A stretch of 37,735 bases of DNA, taken from Ruixingdingia sedimenti. GTDB taxonomy: Bacteria > Pseudomonadota > Alphaproteobacteria > Rhodobacterales > Rhodobacteraceae. Shown here piece after piece: positions 14,379-21,502 of this stretch. The DNA lies in the NCBI RefSeq assembly GCF_031432425.1, contig NZ_JAVKPH010000031.1, forward strand, positions 1-37,735, read 5' to 3'. The notes under the pieces were generated by a model. It was given only the letters and a program-made list of their open reading frames with translations, did not search any database and was not told the origin of the DNA. Position 1 is the first letter of the stretch, and every line of letters starts with the position of its first letter. The translations under genes and the position numbers were made by a program.

Positions 14379-15635
14379 CAGCACGTTCTGGGTCTTGCCC
14401 GGCGTGAACTCCTTGCTGGCGTCGATGAACAGGATGTCGCGCCGGTCCGCATTCGCGCCACCTTCCTCGCGCGAGCGGTCGAAGATCAGGATGGCGACCG
14501 GGATCCCCGTGGTGGTGAACAGGTTGGCGGGCAAACCCACGACCGCGTCGAGCAGGTTCTCCTCGATCAGCTGCTGGCGGATGCGCCCCTCGGCCCCGCC
14601 CCGGAACAGCACGCCATGCGGCACGATCACCGCGACACGGCCGGACTGGCGCTTGGCGATCTCGATCATGTGGGTGATGAAGGCGTAGTCGCCCTTTGAC
14701 TTGGGCGGCACGCCGCGCCAGAAGCGCTTGTACTGATCGCTGTCGGCGTCCTCCGCGCCCCACTTGTCGAGCGAGAACGGCGGATTGGCCAGCACCACGT
14801 CGAAGCGCATCAGGTGGTCGCCCTCGACCAGCGCGGGGCTGTTGAGCGTGTCGCACCATTCGATGCGGGCGGCGTCCTTTGCGTGCAGGAACATGTTCAT
14901 CCGGGCCAGCGCCCAGGTCGCTCCGTTCACCTCCTGCCCGTAGAGCGCGAAGTTCTCGGACCCGACCTCCTGCGAAGTCTGGATCAGCAGTGAGCCGGAC
15001 CCGCAGGCGGGATCGCAGATCGTGTTGCCGGGCTGCGGCGAGGCCAGCTTGGCCAGCAGGCGGGACACGGCGGTGGGCGTGTAGAACTCGCCCGCCTTCT
15101 TCCCGGCGTCCGAGGCGAAGCGCGAAATCAGGTAGATGTAGCACTCGCCGATGATGTCCTCGGTCACTCGCGACGGGCGCAGGTCGAGGGCAGGCTTGGC
15201 AAAGTCCTCAAGCATGTTCTTGAGGCGGCGGTTACGATCCTTCGGGCGGCCGAGATTGGCCTCAGAGTTGAAATCGATATTGCGGAAGACGCCCTCGAGC
15301 TTGGCCCGGTTTGCGTCCTCGATCTTTTCCAGCGCTATGTTGATCAGCTCGCCGATATTGGCCTCGTTCCGCTGGGCGTGGACGTCGTAGAAGCTGGCGC
15401 CCTCAGGCAGGATGAAGCGCTCGCGCTCGAGGCGCCGGCGAATGCGTGCCTCGTCGTCGCCATATTGCTTGCGGTAGGTCTCGATGTGGTCGTTCCAGAG
15501 GTCCGAAATATACTTCAGGAACAACATCACGAGGATGTAGTCCTTGTACTGAGCGGGATCGACAGCACCCCGGAAGGTGTCGCAAGCCGCCCAAGCGGCA
15601 TTATTGACCTGGTCTTGGGTAATCTGGTTGGTCAT
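14247..15635 (-). CDS. hsdM: Type I restriction-modification methyltransferase HsdM, 3' end replaced (chimeric)
   Basis: 462 residues. The N-terminal helical domain starts MTNQITQDQVNNAAWAACDT. The N6-adenine methyltransferase core has DPACGSGSLL (208-217, SAM binding) and NPPF (284-287, catalytic), with EFYTP upstream, all typical. Homology ends at about residue 419 (FIDASKEFTPGKTQNVL). The next 43 residues match a transposase C-terminus and replace the usual C-terminal helices that contact HsdS and the second subunit. Catalytic motifs are intact but assembly is probably impaired. Its start shares a base with the hsdS stop (TGATG). No hsdR is in the window: it would have lain downstream and was probably lost with the same rearrangement. 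Confidence 0.85.
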   Translation of the reverse strand: MTNQITQDQVNNAAWAACDTFRGAVDPAQYKDYILVMLFLKYISDLWNDHIETYRKQYGDDEARIRRRLERERFILPEGASFYDVHAQRNEANIGELINIALEKIEDANRAKLEGVFRNIDFNSEANLGRPKDRNRRLKNMLEDFAKPALDLRPSRVTEDIIGECYIYLISRFASDAGKKAGEFYTPTAVSRLLAKLASPQPGNTICDPACGSGSLLIQTSQEVGSENFALYGQEVNGATWALARMNMFLHAKDAARIEWCDTLNSPALVEGDHLMRFDVVLANPPFSLDKWGAEDADSDQYKRFWRGVPPKSKGDYAFITHMIEIAKRQSGRVAVIVPHGVLFRGGAEGRIRQQLIEENLLDAVVGLPANLFTTTGIPVAILIFDRSREEGGANADRRDILFIDASKEFTPGKTQNVLPCAETVPMLLWALLASGQIQMRKVDGWETLAQPLEPMALDLAA

Positions 15636-16225
15636 CAGACAATTTCCTTCTGGTCGGCGGCCTTCGCGGCCTCGCCGAGAATGGCGCTTACGAGCTCTTC
15701 CCGGCGAGCGGCGAGCTGTCGAAGCAGCTTCCCCTCCTGACGGGCCAAGGCATTGAGTTCGACGATGCGTTTCTGCGTGGGCAGGTCAGGGACGGCGATC
15801 TCGAGTTTTTCGAGGACCGCCATCGGGATCATCCGGAGGCTCGTGCCCTGTGCTTCCGCGCCTAGCCTGCGCTGCGCGTCGGGCTGGTTGATGGCCCAAG
15901 CGAGGTATTCGGGGAGAACGCGGGCCCTGTCCGGACGAACGATCACCAGCGGAACGATGACCACGGCAGGCTCCGGAAGTGGGTCGCGAATTGCCGCCGC
16001 AGCGTTCGGCTCGCCGCGCGAGCGAAACACGACCTCGCCGCCACGGACAAAGTATCGGTCGGGCAGCTTGCCCAGATCGTACCGTTGGAAGTCTGGGCCC
16101 GGTGCCGCGCCTTCCGTCCCGACATCACGCAGCTGCAGCGCCGGCACGCCGCCCTCAGGCAGTGGTTCGAGTCTGCCGCGTGCCGTGTAGCCGGAGTGAA
16201 TGTCAGAGAGCTCCGCGAGCCGCAT
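15635..16225 (-). CDS. hsdS: Type I restriction specificity subunit HsdS, half-size
   Basis: 196 residues, starting MRLAELSDIHSGYTARGRLE, with a single target-recognition domain; normal HsdS (~400 residues) has two. The order is TRD with PALQLRDVG, YFVRGGEVVFRSRGEPNAAA, LPEYLAWAINQP, GTSLRMIPMAVLEKLEIAVP, then the conserved helical spacer DLPTQKRIVELNALARQEGK, LLRQLAARREELVSAILGE. Half-size subunits can work as dimers recognising a palindromic split site, which fits a one-TRD design. It precedes hsdM (TGATG overlap). A promoter with a perfect dyad lies just upstream. It is intact even though its partner is damaged. Confidence 0.87.
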   Translation of the reverse strand: MRLAELSDIHSGYTARGRLEPLPEGGVPALQLRDVGTEGAAPGPDFQRYDLGKLPDRYFVRGGEVVFRSRGEPNAAAAIRDPLPEPAVVIVPLVIVRPDRARVLPEYLAWAINQPDAQRRLGAEAQGTSLRMIPMAVLEKLEIAVPDLPTQKRIVELNALARQEGKLLRQLAARREELVSAILGEAAKAADQKEIV

Positions 16226-16234
16226 GGAAAAATC

Positions 16235-16283
16235 CTCTGTAAGGTGCTTACAGAGATCTAGGTTATCTCATCCGACGAGTCAA
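16235..16283 (-). promoter_or_regulatory. hsdSM promoter with perfect 9-bp dyad operator
   Basis: On the minus strand TTGACT (16283-16278), 17 bases, TAGATC (16260-16255) form a fair promoter. Immediately downstream, over the expected transcription start, CTCTGTAAG (16235-16243), GTG, CTTACAGAG (16247-16255) is a perfect 9+9 dyad. A near copy of one half, CCTACAGAG, lies at 16306-16314. The layout suggests repression of the modification genes by a dimeric protein. Confidence 0.55.
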
Positions 16284-16306
16284 TCGTCCAAAATGCAGTT
16301 TTTATC

Positions 16307-16693
16307 CTACAGAGAAAAATGCGTGCCCTGTAGCTGCCATGCGAGGGGGAACGGCTCCAGTCCTTGTGCCAGCGTCACCTCCGGCCCCTGCTTCCCGTCC
16401 AGGATCGCCTCGACGATGTCCGGCGCTAGCAGCGTCAGGCGCAGGACGCGGGTCATGTAGGATGGTGCGATCCCCTCTCGCTCGGCAAGTTCGGAAACGG
16501 TGGCGAACTCACCCGACTCCAGCAGACGCTTCCAGCGGAACGCGCGGGCCAGTGCCTTGACCAGCGTGTTGTCCGCCTTGCGGTCTGGCCGGACGCCATG
16601 GGGAAGCTGCATCTCCTTGCGCCCGCCGCGCTTCACGATGCGAAACGGAACGTGGAGCGTCATGGTCTCGGGGATCGTCGGCTCGCGGGTCAT
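16307..16693 (-). CDS. Recombinase-associated HTH protein (ParB-like HTH)
   Basis: 128 residues, starting MTREPTIPETMTLHVPF. The core AFRWKRLLESGEFATVSELA and EREGIAPSYMTRVLRLTLLA resembles the HTH region of ParB-type proteins; PDIVEAILDGKQGPEVTL follows. Small genes of this kind regularly follow the serine recombinase in the DUF2924-recombinase-HTH cassette of alphaproteobacteria. The role is unknown; it could be DNA-binding or help recombination. The start overlaps the recombinase stop (ATGA). The last residues, QGTHFSL, differ from what I expect of the family, so its C-terminus may also have been altered near 16310, where the dyad half-site begins. Confidence 0.75.
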   Translation of the reverse strand: MTREPTIPETMTLHVPFRIVKRGGRKEMQLPHGVRPDRKADNTLVKALARAFRWKRLLESGEFATVSELAEREGIAPSYMTRVLRLTLLAPDIVEAILDGKQGPEVTLAQGLEPFPLAWQLQGTHFSL

Positions 16694-17322
16694 GCGGCCG
16701 CTCCCATGTCTCCAGCACGCATCTCGCGGGCGAGGCTCCCCAGACCATCCATGCGCAGCCGGACGTTGAGCCCATCCGTGCCGATGTCCACGCGCTCGAC
16801 CAGCAGCGCCACGATACGCGCCTGCTCGGCGGGGAAGAGTTCGCCCCACAGCGGGTCGATCTGCTGCAGGGCGGTGCGGGCGTCGGCTTCGGTGATGTCG
16901 CTGGCGTGGGCGCTCGCCGCCTTCCACGTCCCGGCCACGATCTCGGGCTGGGTGACGGAGACGAAGGTCACGCCGTTACGGTCGAACACCTCGACCAGCT
17001 TGGCGAAGTCGGCCAGCGAGCGGCTGAGGCGGTCGATCTTGTAGACTACGACCACGTCGACCAGCCCGTCCTCGATATCCTCCAGCAGCCGTTTCAATCC
17101 GGGCCGCTCCAGCGTGCCGCCCGAAATGCCGCCGTCGTCATACTGATCGCGGACCAGCACCCAGCCCTCGGAGCGCTGGCTGGCGATGTAGGCCTCGCAG
17201 GCCTCTCGCTGGGCGTGCAGGCTGTTGAACTCCTGCTCCAGCCCTTCCTCGGAGGACTTCCGGGTGTAGACGGCACACCGCAGCTTGCGGACGACCTTCG
17301 ATTTTTCCGGCGGCTTCGTCAT
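16690..17322 (-). pseudogene. Serine recombinase with the middle deleted
   Basis: The frame is 210 residues; the family is 500-600. Residues 1-125 are the resolvase catalytic domain: AVYTRKSSEEGLEQEFNSLH with Ser23/24 as candidate nucleophile, YDDGGISGGTLERPGLKRLL, VYKIDRLSRSLADFAKLVEV and GVTFVSVTQ. At about residue 126 (base ~16947) it jumps in frame to PEIVAGTWKAASAH… and ends LVERVDIGTDGLNVRLRMDG, the C-terminal part of the same family. The recombinase and zinc-ribbon DNA-binding domains between are gone, an in-frame loss of roughly 900-1000 bases judging by normal length. DNA-site recognition should be lost. It is coupled to the HTH gene downstream and a DUF2924 tail upstream. Confidence 0.85.
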
Positions 17323-17376
17323 GTCCGCCCCCTGTGGCTTTTGAGCCCGAAGAACACCCAGCCGTTCCAGCGCGTA
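17319..17376 (-). pseudogene. C-terminal end of a DUF2924 gene
   Basis: On the minus strand the frame TRWNGWVFFGLKSHRGRT ends in a TGA at 17319-17321 that overlaps the recombinase ATG. The WNG..FFGL block is the hallmark of DUF2924, the protein usually encoded before this recombinase. Everything upstream of it is replaced by flgF from base 17379. Confidence 0.75.
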
Positions 17377-17378
17377 GG

Positions 17379-18095
17379 ATGGACAATGCCATCTATGCGA
17401 CGCTGACCCGGCAATCGGGCTTGATGCGCGAAATGCGCGCGGTCGCCAACAACATCGCGAATGTCTCGACCACCGGCTTCCGGCGTGAGGGCGTCTTGTT
17501 CGCCGAACATGTCGCGGCGCTGGGCGGGGCAGAGCCATCGCTCTCGATGTCCCATGCCAACGGTCGCCATGTCGATCTTGCGCAAGGCCCGCTGGCCCAG
17601 ACCGGCGGCACCTTCGACTTTGCCATTGAGGGCGAGGGATTTTTCCAGATCGAGACGCCAGAGGGTGTGCAGCTGACGCGGGCGGGCAATTTCACGCCTT
17701 CGGCCGAGGGCGAGTTGCTGACGGCGGATGGCCATCGGCTTCTCGACAGCGGCGGGGCGCCGGTCTTCGTGCCTTCCGACGCGCGCGCGATCGCGGTGGC
17801 GCAGGATGGCACCCTGTCCGCCGATGGCGCGCCCCTGGCGCAGATCGGGATCGTGCTGCCAGCCGATCGCACCTCGCTCCGGCATGGCGGGGGCACGCGC
17901 TTTGCCTATGAAGGCGAGATCGAGCCAGCCGAAGGCGCCGTCTTGCTGCAAGGCTATGTCGAGGAATCGAACGTCGATCCCATCTCTGAAATCGCGCGGA
18001 TGATCGAGGTTCAGCGGGCCTATGAAATGGGCCAGACCTTCCTGGACCGCGAGGATGAACGCATCCGCAGCACCATATCAACTCTTAGCCGATGA
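17379..18095 (+). CDS. flgF: Flagellar basal-body rod protein FlgF
   Basis: 238 residues from the ATG at 17379 (MDNAIYATLTRQSGLMREMR), the normal start of the family. The N-terminal rod motif ANNIANVSTTGFRREGV and the C-terminal helix YVEESNVDPISEIARMIEVQ (then RAYEMGQTFLDRED) are both present. FlgF is part of the proximal rod in the periplasm, exported by the flagellar type III system. It heads the five-gene block here. Only a GTAGG lies ahead of its start, and the base before that already belongs to the broken DUF2924 gene, so its native leader and upstream flagellar genes are gone. Confidence 0.93.
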   Translation: MDNAIYATLTRQSGLMREMRAVANNIANVSTTGFRREGVLFAEHVAALGGAEPSLSMSHANGRHVDLAQGPLAQTGGTFDFAIEGEGFFQIETPEGVQLTRAGNFTPSAEGELLTADGHRLLDSGGAPVFVPSDARAIAVAQDGTLSADGAPLAQIGIVLPADRTSLRHGGGTRFAYEGEIEPAEGAVLLQGYVEESNVDPISEIARMIEVQRAYEMGQTFLDREDERIRSTISTLSR

Positions 18096-18104
18096 GGTTT
18101 CACC

Positions 18105-18890
18105 ATGCGCGCACTTCAGATTGCCGCGACCGGCATGAGCGCCCAGCAGATGCGGGTGGAGGTTATCTCCAACAACCTGGCGAACATGTCGACCACGGGC
18201 TACAATGCCCGGCGGGCGGAATTCGCCGATCTTCACTATCAGCAAATGACGCGCCCGGGCACGATCACCGCCAATGACGGGACAGTCGTGCCTGCGGGCG
18301 TTCAGCTGGGTCTGGGCGTGCGTCCGGCGGCGGTTTCTGTCACCCTGGCGCAGGGGTCGCTTGCAGCGACCAATGGCGATCTGGACGTGGCCATTGACGG
18401 TCACGGCTATCTTGAGGTGACCTTGCCCTCGGGTCTTTCCGCCTATACGCGCGACGGCGGGTTGAAACGATCGCCCGACGGTCAGATCGTCAATTCCGAT
18501 GGCTATCCCGTGGTGCCGGGGATCACGATTCCGCAGGAAACACGCGCGCTTGCGATCAATGCCGCAGGCGAGGTTTATGCCTATTTCTCTGACCGCACCG
18601 AGCCGGAGCTTCTGGGTCAGTTCACACTGGCCAGCTTCACGAATGAAAAGGGCCTTGAGGCGATCGGGTCGAACCTTTTCCTTGAAACCGGCGCTTCCGG
18701 GCCGCCGCAGGCCGGGGCGCCGGGCGAGGCGGGGTTGGGCACATTGCGCCAGGGCTATCTTGAAGAAAGCTCGGTCGATCCGGTCCGCGAGATCACCGAA
18801 CTTATCAAGGCGCAGCGCGGGTATGAATTGAACGCCAAGGTGATCACGGCGGCCGACCAGATGCTTGGCGCAACCACGCAGGTGCGCTGA
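18105..18890 (+). CDS. flgG: Flagellar distal rod protein FlgG
   Basis: 261 residues, full length for FlgG. It starts MRALQIAATGMSAQQMRVEV and has SNNLANMSTTGYNARRAEF at the N-terminus, the rod signature. GYLEESSVDPVREITELIKA followed by QRGYELNAKVITAADQML is the C-terminal coiled helix. It forms the distal rod through the peptidoglycan and outer membrane. Nine bases separate it from the flgF stop; GAGG overlapping that stop is its ribosome-binding site. Confidence 0.96.
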   Translation: MRALQIAATGMSAQQMRVEVISNNLANMSTTGYNARRAEFADLHYQQMTRPGTITANDGTVVPAGVQLGLGVRPAAVSVTLAQGSLAATNGDLDVAIDGHGYLEVTLPSGLSAYTRDGGLKRSPDGQIVNSDGYPVVPGITIPQETRALAINAAGEVYAYFSDRTEPELLGQFTLASFTNEKGLEAIGSNLFLETGASGPPQAGAPGEAGLGTLRQGYLEESSVDPVREITELIKAQRGYELNAKVITAADQMLGATTQVR

Positions 18891-19324
18891 TGTCCTGGCG
18901 CGGAACTATTGCGGTGCTTGGCGTGCTTGTGGCCTGCGGCGCGCAGGCATGGGGCGATACCGTCGTGGCCACACGGACGATTCGGGCATTGTCCGTGATT
19001 CAGCCAGAAGATGTGGACATTGTGCCCGACATCATCCCCGGCGCGCTGACTCTTCCCGAAGACGCGATCGGGCTAGAGGCGCGCGTGTCGCTTTATGCCG
19101 GGCGCCCCATTCGCCCCGGCGATCTGGCGGCCCCGGCGCTGATCGAGCGCAACCAGATCATCCCGCTGATCTACCGCAATGGCGCGTTGACCATAAAGAC
19201 AGATGGGCGCGCCCTTGCCCGTGGCAGCGAGGGAGAGGCCATCCGGGTGCTGAACCTGTCATCCAAAGTAACCGTAACGGCGACTGTTGATGCCTCGGGC
19301 GCGGCCGTCGTCGGGTCCCATTGA
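18890..19324 (+). CDS. flgA: Flagellar P-ring assembly chaperone FlgA
   Basis: 144 residues; start shares one base with the flgG stop (TGATG). A signal peptide is visible (TIAVLGVLVACGAQAWG). The rest is a SAF-type domain: VVATRTIRALSVIQPEDVDI, LEARVSLYAGRPIRPGDLAA, IPLIYRNGALTIKTDGRALA, with GEAIRVLNLSSKVTVTATVD near the end. It is a periplasmic chaperone for FlgI P-ring assembly. flgI itself is absent from this block. It is short compared with some FlgA proteins but of the usual length for this order. Confidence 0.9.
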   Translation: MSWRGTIAVLGVLVACGAQAWGDTVVATRTIRALSVIQPEDVDIVPDIIPGALTLPEDAIGLEARVSLYAGRPIRPGDLAAPALIERNQIIPLIYRNGALTIKTDGRALARGSEGEAIRVLNLSSKVTVTATVDASGAAVVGSH

Positions 19325-19335
19325 AGGAAATCACC

Positions 19336-20064
19336 ATGCGTGGCGTATTTTTGATCCTGCTGCTCTCTGCCGGTCTGATGGCCTGTCAGAGGCTTGAAGA
19401 GGTGGGCAAGGCACCGGCCTTCACACCGGCCGAGGCCGGTAATGAATTCTACGCGATGTCAAGTGTGCCCATGCCGATGGATCACGCGCCGCTGTCGGGC
19501 ACGACCGAGGCCTCGCTGTGGTCGGGCGGGCGTGGCTCGCTTCTGGGGGATCGACGTGCCGCCCAGCGCGGCGATATTCTGACGGTCGTGATCGAAATTG
19601 ACGAAAAGGCCGAGATCTCGAACAGCAGCGGGCGCAGCCGAAGCGGATCGGAATCGATGGGCATTCCCTCGATGCTTGGCATTCCGCAGCGGCTCGACCG
19701 CAAGCTGCCCGAGGGCGCCAGCATGGCCGATGCGGTTTCCACCGATTCCAGTTCCTCGTACCAGGGCAACGGCTCGGTCGCGCGCAAGGAAAAGCTGACC
19801 CTGCGGGTCGCGGCGACGGTTCTGGACCGGCTGCCCAATGGCGTCTTGCGCATCCAGGGCAGTCAAGAGGTCCGCGTCAATTTCGAGGTGCGTGAACTGA
19901 TCGTCACCGGCTTTGTGCGCCCCGAAGATGTCAGCCGCCTGAATGAGGTGACCTATGACAAGATCGCCGGGGCGCGCATTTCCTACGGCGGGCGTGGTCA
20001 GATCACGGATGTTCAGCAACCGCGCATCGGTCAGCAGATCGCCGATGTCCTGCTGCCGTTCTAG
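19336..20064 (+). CDS. flgH: Flagellar L-ring protein FlgH
   Basis: 242 residues from the ATG at 19336, with GAAGGA upstream; a TTG at 19321 is inside the flgA stop. A lipoprotein signal peptide ends in the lipobox LMAC, giving Cys18 as the lipidated residue. SLWSGGRGSLLGDRRAAQRG, DILTVVIEIDEKAEISNSSG, GNGSVARKEKLTLRVAATVL and RGQITDVQQPRIGQQIADVL are the family's conserved blocks. It forms the outer-membrane L ring. Confidence 0.95.
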   Translation: MRGVFLILLLSAGLMACQRLEEVGKAPAFTPAEAGNEFYAMSSVPMPMDHAPLSGTTEASLWSGGRGSLLGDRRAAQRGDILTVVIEIDEKAEISNSSGRSRSGSESMGIPSMLGIPQRLDRKLPEGASMADAVSTDSSSSYQGNGSVARKEKLTLRVAATVLDRLPNGVLRIQGSQEVRVNFEVRELIVTGFVRPEDVSRLNEVTYDKIAGARISYGGRGQITDVQQPRIGQQIADVLLPF

Positions 20065-20072
20065 GGGGTGAA

Positions 20073-20552
20073 ATGCGTAAAATTCTTCCGATCATCCTGG
20101 CCCTGATCGGGCTGGCCGGCGGCATGGGCGCGGGGTATTTCCTGCGTCCGCCCGCCGAGGTAGCGGCAGAAGGCGAGGGGGCCGATCCGGCCCCGGACGC
20201 CCCAACTGCTGCGGCCGCGCCCGCCGCGGTTGAATATGTGAAACTGAACAATCAGTTCATCATTCCGGTCGTGCAAAACGCGCGCGTCGAGGCGCTTGTG
20301 ATTCTGTCGCTCAGCCTGGAGGTGAAGACCGGCGCCACGGAACGGGTTTATTCGGTCGAACCGAAGTTGCGCGATTCCTTTCTGCAGGTCTTGTTCGAAC
20401 ATGCGAATGCGGGGGGCTTCAACGGCGCGTTCACCGAGTCGATCAATATCTCGGCCCTACGTCGCGCCTTGCTTGAGGCGGCCCAGAAGACGCTGCAGAA
20501 AGATGTCACGGGTGTCCTGATCTCTGACATGGTCCGGCAGGACACCACCTGA
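20073..20552 (+). CDS. fliL: Flagellar basal-body-associated protein FliL
   Basis: 159 residues. One N-terminal membrane helix, ILPIILALIGLAGGMGAGYF, then an Ala/Pro-rich linker to about residue 52, and a periplasmic domain YVKLNNQFIIPVVQNARVEA, VILSLSLEVKTGATERVYSV, EPKLRDSFLQVLFEHANAGG. FliL associates with the stator and basal body. It is 8 bases after flgH with GGGG as a weak ribosome-binding site. It normally precedes fliF or fliM genes; here unrelated metabolic DNA follows, so the flagellar block ends with it. Confidence 0.85.
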   Translation: MRKILPIILALIGLAGGMGAGYFLRPPAEVAAEGEGADPAPDAPTAAAAPAAVEYVKLNNQFIIPVVQNARVEALVILSLSLEVKTGATERVYSVEPKLRDSFLQVLFEHANAGGFNGAFTESINISALRRALLEAAQKTLQKDVTGVLISDMVRQDTT

Positions 20553-20649
20553 TTTCGGGGCCGGGGCGGTCCTGCGCACTGCCCTGCGCATGTTGGTGAA
20601 GCCCCGCCGTCCGCCCGGGGGGCCTTGACCCGCCGGCTGGTTCTCGGGT

Positions 20650-20689
20650 CCGTGGCGGCCCAAGGGGCTACGGACATGCGCCGCCACGG
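20650..20689 (+). terminator. Hairpin after the flagellar block
   Basis: CCGTGGCGGC (20650-20659) and GCCGCCACGG (20680-20689) form a perfect 10-bp stem with a 20-base loop in the 271-base gap after fliL. It likely ends flagellar transcription, although no T-run follows. Confidence 0.45.
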
Positions 20690-20708
20690 CGGGGGCGCCG
20701 ATTTTCGC

Positions 20709-20739
20709 TTTACAAATGACATAAAGAGATAACATTATC
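20709..20739 (+). promoter_or_regulatory. Candidate promoter of the imide-type catabolic operon
   Basis: TTTACA (20709-20714), 18 bases, CATTAT (20733-20738) is a fair promoter in a locally AT-rich patch. The dyad GATAA-CA-TTATC (20728-20739) covers the -10, a possible operator for the nearby GntR-type regulator. The first gene begins at 20824 after GAGGAGG. Confidence 0.42.
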
Positions 20740-20823
20740 CTTGGCAGCGGCGCGCCAGGTTGCAGGGCGGGGCACGCTGAAAGGGCCCTTCCGGGGCCAC
20801 CTGCGATGCAGAGGAGGTCGACC

Positions 20824-21501
20824 ATGGAAATGTCATCGCTGACGGCGCGTCAAATTTATGAACATGCCAAGGCAAATCCCACCCGCCGCCGCTTTGGCTT
20901 TGGCCGCAAGCCGATGCTGATCAATATCGATCTGCAGCGCGCCTATACCGCGGTCGGCGAATTTGCCACCGCCTATGAAACAGACCCGAAGCAGCTGGAT
21001 TACGTCAACCAGTTGGCCGATCTGGCCCGCGTCAAGGGGCTGCCGATCACCTGGACCTATGTCGCCTACATGGAATCTGGCGAAGACTGCGGCGTCTGGG
21101 GGACGCGCACGAACACGCCGGATTCGCTGCAGAATATCAAGGTCGGCTCGCCCCGTTCGGAACTGGATCCGCGTCTGAACGTGGACACGGTCAAGGACAT
21201 CGTGATCAACAAGCGCATGGCCTCGGCCTTCCACGAGACGAACCTGCAATCGCTGATGGTCTGGCATCAGTGCGATACCGTGGTTCTGACCGGGGGCTCG
21301 ACCTCGGGCTGCGTGCGGGCCACCGTGGTGGATGCGATCTCGCGCGGCTATCGCGTGATCGTTCCCGAGGAATGCGTGGCCGACAAGCACGAAAGCCCGC
21401 ATTTCGCCAACCTTTACGACATCGCGGTGAAATATGGCGACGTGATCCCGGTGGCCGAGGCGATCGCCTGGTATGAAGCCTTCCAGCCCGAGGCGCGCTG
21501 A
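20824..21501 (+). CDS. Isochorismatase-superfamily cysteine amidohydrolase
   Basis: 225 residues from the ATG at 20824 (GAGGAGG upstream; an earlier ATG is inside that site). The catalytic triad is readable: D36 in MLINIDLQRAYT, K130 in IVINKRMASAF, and the nucleophile C163 in TGGSTSGCVRATVVDAISRG. The family includes N-carbamoylsarcosine amidase, nicotinamidase and the maleamate amidohydrolase NicF, all of which release ammonia from an amide (or urea). It is the first gene of a tight operon with two PuuE-like hydrolases and LeuCD-like genes. That context favours hydrolysis of a half-amide (maleamate type) to the diacid. Substrate is inferred. Confidence 0.88.
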   Translation: MEMSSLTARQIYEHAKANPTRRRFGFGRKPMLINIDLQRAYTAVGEFATAYETDPKQLDYVNQLADLARVKGLPITWTYVAYMESGEDCGVWGTRTNTPDSLQNIKVGSPRSELDPRLNVDTVKDIVINKRMASAFHETNLQSLMVWHQCDTVVLTGGSTSGCVRATVVDAISRGYRVIVPEECVADKHESPHFANLYDIAVKYGDVIPVAEAIAWYEAFQPEAR

Positions 21502-21502
21502 G

